Positions 59,485-64,000 of a stretch of 64,000 nucleotides of DNA are shown piece by piece (the stretch's first letter is position 1; every line of letters begins with the position of its first letter). A program made the position numbers and the translations under genes. This DNA is from Lactarius indigo. Its lineage: Eukaryota > Basidiomycota > Agaricomycetes > Russulales > Russulaceae. Under the pieces are notes generated by a model. It was given only the letters and a program-made list of their open reading frames with translations, was not told the DNA's origin and made no database searches. The stretch covers positions 434,001 through 498,000 of the forward strand of contig JAFKAC010000006.1 in NCBI GenBank assembly GCA_025766275.1, read 5' to 3'.

Positions 59485-61212
59485 ATGTCGCTTCCTGCTC
59501 CCCCTTTCCCACCTTCTGGTCGCTTCATTGAATATGTTCGCCAATCTTCGCGAGCCCTGACCCAAGCGGAAGCAGTATCGGTGAGTGTCCCCGCATTAGT
59601 ACCCTGGTTTCCTATTTCTGTTGCTGTAGTGCTTAGGTACCATTTGGGCTTTCTGTGCGCGTGGTGCATTCCGCCGCAGCCTGTAATTACAAATTTCATC
59701 TGAGCTATACCGTGCTCGATATAGCACGGGCGTCAGCGTGAGGGTCGCGATATGGCTTATCGGTTCCATCCACCACAGCTTTTCACGCGGTGGTTTTGTT
59801 GTCACACCATCATCGGAGAATGATATGTGGCTCGTGGCGTCCTAATCTCTCTATTTACCTCTGTTGGCCATCTGTGTAAGAACTTCTAACACCCCCTTGT
59901 GTATTTCTCCAGATCTCTGACGCGAACATCGAGCGCTTGCTACTCTCCCCGGCGTTCACAGAGACTTATCATCGTATTTCTTCCACCTCTCACGGCCTTG
60001 CCTTGCCGCTCAATTTTCCCTCGCCGCTCTCGGAGTTGAATCTTCTATCTATACTCGCGCTCCTAAACATAGCATCCGGTTACCGTGTCTCTCTTCATCA
60101 GGAGACAGGAAGAGGGGCATGGGATTCTATTCGTGCCTTTGTCTACGGGCTCTATCTAAGCTCCGCAGCTGATGGAGAGGGTGATCTCCTAAGCGCCAGG
60201 GGGATGCAGACTCTCAGTGAGGCAAAAATAGCAGAACTCCTGGGTGTCAGTCTTCATATCGAGCGACAACACGAGAGCATCCAAGGTCTGACGATCGGCG
60301 AAGTTGGCGGTCCAGGATGGGAGCTCGTCCAGCTTTTGAGGACACTCCTCACCGAGACAGGCAAGATCCTTGTCGATGGAGGGTACCCGAACCTTGGCAG
60401 TTTCGTCGCAGAAGCCTTGAAGGAAGGCGAAAAGGCTTCGCGTGAAAGAAGTGACTCGGCCGCCGCCGCCGACGTCGTTTTGGAGCGGGTGAGGCGCCGT
60501 CTTAATGGTTGAGCAAGTGGCGTGCCAATTCATATCTCGTCTAGCTCGTGCGCGCTATTCCCGGGTTCCAGGACATGGCGGTGGTCAACAACATCCGTGT
60601 GTATCCACCCCTTGTTTTGGCAATGGCAAACTTCTCGCTCACGCGCGTTCTGCGCTGCTGTACTTTACCGTTCTCCTAGCCATCTACTGCTTCAAAAAGG
60701 CCCTCTTCTTGATCAATGGGGTTAGCATACGTTTCGGCGCCAAGGATCCTTCTCCTTTCCCCATACCGCAGACCTCCCACTTGCCAGTCTTCACCGACAA
60801 CGTGCTGCCTTCCATTTTAATTCATTTTGGCATCCTCGACCTCTCCACCGCCGCATCGCCAGCGCTCGCGGCGCTCTTTCCAGGAGCAGGCGCCGACGAC
60901 TCCACGCTCGCAGCTCTGTTCGCGGCTGCTCCCGAACCAGCGTCGTCTCCCGTCGCAAAGAAGCCAGTCCTCCCCGTGGACGGCCCCACGCTTACGCCCG
61001 CACAATCGTACGTCCTGCGCGCGGCAGCAGTCGAGGCGTGTGAACGCATCCTCGTGCACGCACGTGCCATGGGCGCGGCGGGGCGTGGTGCGCCGTGGCT
61101 CGCGGACATCACTCTTCCAGATCTCGACATTTGGCTCTGGGCCGTTGCCAAAGACCGTGCGGATTACCGCGCGTTGCCACGTTTCGCCTTACGCAATACA
61201 CTCTTCTTCTGA
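59485..61212 (+). CDS. QNG1: Queuosine salvage protein Qng1 (DUF2419)
   Basis: Exons 59485-59580, 59913-60488, 60545-60596 and 60680-61212, about 418 residues. Family blocks: GRFIEYVRQSSRALTQAEAV, ISDANIERLL, LNLLSILALLNIASGYRV, LLTETGKILVDGGYPNLGSF, LVRAIPGFQDMAV, IYCFKKALFLINGVSIRFG, PVFTDNVLPSILIHFGILDL and the C-terminal LDIWLWAVAKDRADYRALPR. It releases queuine from queuosine-5'-phosphate so that the base can be inserted into tRNA by the TGT enzyme; fungi rely on salvage. The last exon has a long Ala-rich loop (LSTAASPALAALFPGAGADD) not seen in short homologues. The first intron is 332 nt, much longer than the others here. It is divergent from AIM41 by 303 bp. Confidence 0.9.
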
Positions 61213-61755
61213 GCAAGCGAGGGCCGCAGCTGGCAGTTCCTTTTTTCCATTCGATGTGTTGTACGATAGTTTGCTCGAATATATGCTGTATTTTGTTTGT
61301 TTTTTTTTTTAAAAAAAAACTTTTTCCACTTCACGCTCGCCGCCACGTCCCCGCCTCTTGGCTTTTCGTGTGTATTATTATACACGGGGACTCCTAGCAC
61401 CCTTTCGCCGCGATAATCCTAGCGCCCGTCTTCAAGGGGAGGATTCCGAATGTACTCCGACGGATTCCAACCCTTCATGCGCGCAGGCGCTAACAACCAG
61501 CACACACAATATACAAGATTCTTAACAGCACCACCCGATACATAGCTCGGAGCTTGGACCGGAAATATTGACATACATATTGATGTAAACTGCTGAGATG
61601 ATACATCCAAGACCAGAATATATAGAGAAAACACAATCGCATCGTACCAAAGAAAGCAATAATAGCCCGAGGATATCCCGATAACGAAACGGACCGAATA
61701 GCCTGAGAATCCCTTGACACCTCTATCACGTCCCATGTCCACCACCCCGCGACCC
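61213..61755. other. Gap between convergent Qng1 and NAD kinase genes
   Basis: 543 bp with a T9-A9 homopolymer pair at about 61300-61319 that could form a hairpin near the Qng1 3' end. No gene supported. Confidence 0.5.
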
Positions 61756-64000
61756 TCAAGGATCTGTGTCGTTATCGCTCGAATTGCTATCGCTCTCATC
61801 CTGTCCCCACACTGCAAACGCACGAGGGTGCTGCTGAGCGTAGACAACAGCAGGAGAGCGCGAACGCATCCGTCGTCCATGTGCCGTAGCGGTTGGGGTG
61901 GCCATGTCGCCCATGCCGCCGCCACTGCTGGGACTTGAGACGGCATTCGCGTTGCTTGGCACGTTCGCTGCCCAATGCACATGGCCGTGGCCAGGACTCG
62001 GATGTGGTGGCGCTGCCGCGTAGCGGCTCGGCGAGTCAACACCGGATCGAACGCCAGACCGCGACCGCGACCGTGTGCGTGCTTCGGCATGTGCGGCGGG
62101 ACTCATCCCCATGATCGCCTCCGCGGCACGCGATGCATCGACGGAAGAAGGCGACGTAGCCGGAGACGAGCCCAAACCTGAGTCTCCAGTGGCGGGTGCA
62201 GCGTCACTATCCGACGAGAGGTCATCGATGTCAAACTTTTCCTCTTCTTCAGAATCTTCTTCATCCGACACATCGTCTTCCTCGGCAGCATTCCTGTGGC
62301 GACGAGGGTTACGTTCCTCTTTGGCGGGACTCTCTTCCACGACGACAAATGATTTTTGCCGCTCGCGTTCATTCCATTTGAGCGTGCGCGAGATAGCGTG
62401 GAACCAATCCGTCGACTGCTTGTCGGCGCAGACGGTTGGGAAAGGGAATTTGCTCGCTGTTACTTTGATGTGATCACCCTCTATCGTTAATGCTGCGAGT
62501 TAACTTGAGCGCTTGCAAAGATAAACAGAAACGCACGTTTAAGCTCCACACGTCCCCGGCCATCAAAGGATACCCATGCGGTACTCCGAGAATTAAAGGG
62601 TACACACACACGCACTTCCATACTGTCAGGTAGTAGCATGGGCCGGAAGGACAGCGTGTGAGGTGCGATGGGTGTGATTAAGATCGCAGGGATTTCCGGA
62701 TGAACAAGTGATCCCCCAGCTGACAACTGAACAAAGGGTCAGCTGCATAGGTCACAAGGGAGACAGTACTACGTACAGAATACGCTGTGGAGCCTGTTGG
62801 TGTAGAAATTGTAAGCCCGTCACCTTGCACGGTTGTCATGTGGTGATCATCACCTGCACGGGCATTAGTAGTGCGCCGGGTTCCGATGGAACTCACCCAC
62901 CAAATAGTTCCAGCATGCTGACATACGGGCTCGGCCCACGATCAATGACGAGGTCATTCAACACCTCAAAGGACTCGACTGGGCGAGTGGTGAAGCACTT
63001 GATCTCCTTATCCCTCCCACAGCGTCCGCCTGCTGCCACTTGGTCTGCGTGGTAGCCACACTCGAGGGCCTCCCATCCACCCTTTTCGAGGTTGCGCATC
63101 ATGATTTCACCCGTTTCGGCCTTTTTGACTGCCTTACGACGACCCCTACCCGACTCGTGTTTGACAGTGCGGTATACTGTACACGTAAAACGCATACGCA
63201 GGTTGACACGGATACCCGACTCTAGCGCACTGTCCATAGTCGCTTGATAGTCCGCAAAATCAAAATTGGTGAGGAAACCAAGGGATCCGAGAGCAAAGGA
63301 CAGAACGGGGGGTACTATTTGCTGGAAAAGCCACGAAGTGAAGAGCACTGTGCCATCGCCACCTAACTATAGCCACAAATCCATAAATCGAGACGAAAAG
63401 ATGGTATAACGTTTAGAAGACGTACCGTGACGACAAAATCGAAAAGGTGCGGACTGCGACTGCACATGTCAGCGGTCCAATATCGTAACTGCCCCTCCTC
63501 AGGTCTTGGCTCATCCGTAGAGCCAACAGACATGCTAGAGACCGAAGTAGAGCTTGACGAACGACGGCGTGGGAAAGGAAGGAAAAATTCTGGATGATCG
63601 CGCTCGAGTCCAGCGGCATCGAATCGGCGGGAGGTTCTCAGCTGATGATCGACGTAACTAGCACAAGCACGTCAACATTCTACACAGGCCGAGTGGAGAC
63701 GGTGGCACCACGTACACAACGAGCCCGCGGCCATTAAGCCTTGGCCTCTTCATGAGGTAAAGTGCAAGGGCGCGTGTAAGGGCGATGAGACGATTGTCGC
63801 GCGCTTTAGTCACAATCAACACGTTCTGGATGTTCGACTTGATGCGTGTACGGCCTGAGCTCCGGTGATCAGTTTTGACGAAAGTGGTAGGGGGGAGGAT
63901 GGTGATGGCCAGGGAACGTACCGAGTTGCTTGCTCATTTCCCGTACGCCGACTGCTGTTTCGGCCAGCTTTTTGGTCAAACTTCCGTTGCCGTCGTCGTC
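61756..64000 (-). CDS. NAD kinase, N-terminus outside window
   Basis: Exons 64000-63922 (partial), 63854-63716, 63657-63426, 63366-62901, 62853-62777, 62726-62537 and 62492-61756, about 640 residues present. Blocks in order: [39 protein letters not shown], the NAD-kinase signature [98 protein letters not shown] and [11 protein letters not shown]. It phosphorylates NAD to NADP with ATP. After the catalytic domain there is an extension of about 170 residues, first very acidic ([20 protein letters not shown]), then Ser/Pro-rich, which suggests phosphoregulation. Whether the isoform is cytosolic or mitochondrial cannot be told without the missing N-terminus. Confidence 0.95.

Overview
This window is nuclear DNA of a filamentous fungus, almost certainly an Agaricomycete basidiomycete. 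The evidence is dense genes on both strands, most split by many short introns (roughly 50-60 nt, GT..AG with a few GC..AG), exons as small as 22-25 nt, and clear orthologues of typical basidiomycete proteins. I saw no rRNA, CRISPR array, prophage or intact transposon. The order within Agaricomycetes cannot be fixed from sequence reading alone. Gene models were built by joining exons by eye so that conserved protein families stay in frame.

Left part (0-16.3 kb): two tandem Smr-domain genes (-), muskelin (-), the CCR4 deadenylase (-), mevalonate diphosphate decarboxylase (+), a pterin dehydratase-like protein (+), a ZCCHC9-type zinc-knuckle protein (+), an aldo/keto reductase (+), a Yippee protein (-) and an RNase P Rpr2/Rpp21 subunit (+). 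Next, 16.3-22 kb holds a possible 39-residue ORF behind a TATA box, a degenerate MoxR-like AAA protein (-) and a disordered basic protein (+).

Middle part (22-50 kb): one very large membrane-anchored DUF3712 gene (22.0-31.6 kb) with a roughly 3.1 kb internal repeat. It is followed by PIG-V/GPI18 (-), a Pex24/DysF peroxin (+), a threonine-type asparaginase (+), a RAD5/HLTF-like helicase carrying an N-terminal PARP-type zinc finger (+), dynamitin (-), an intron-containing tRNA-Ser(GCU) (-) and an RDH54/RAD54B-type translocase with two N-terminal DUF2439-like domains (-). Between about 33 and 46.5 kb many conserved genes carry extra single bases that break the frame. Because this affects several unrelated housekeeping genes, sequence insertion error is more likely than gene death.

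Right part (50-64 kb): a membrane-anchored amidohydrolase family 3 protein (-), the ERAD ubiquitin ligase HRD1 (+), mitochondrial AIM41/YqeY (-), queuosine salvage Qng1/DUF2419 (+) and NAD kinase (-), which runs off the right edge.

The neighbours are mostly unrelated housekeeping genes. The loose themes are genome maintenance (RAD5/HLTF-like and RDH54-like), RNA handling (Smr, CCR4, Rpr2, ZCCHC9, tRNA, Qng1) and ubiquitin/organelle biology (muskelin, HRD1, peroxin, AIM41). I did not find a convincing operon-like novel system. The most unusual items are the zf-PARP-HIRAN-SNF2-RING fusion, the DUF3712 internal triplication, the doubled DUF2439 module and the tandem Smr pair in which one copy has lost its signature motif.
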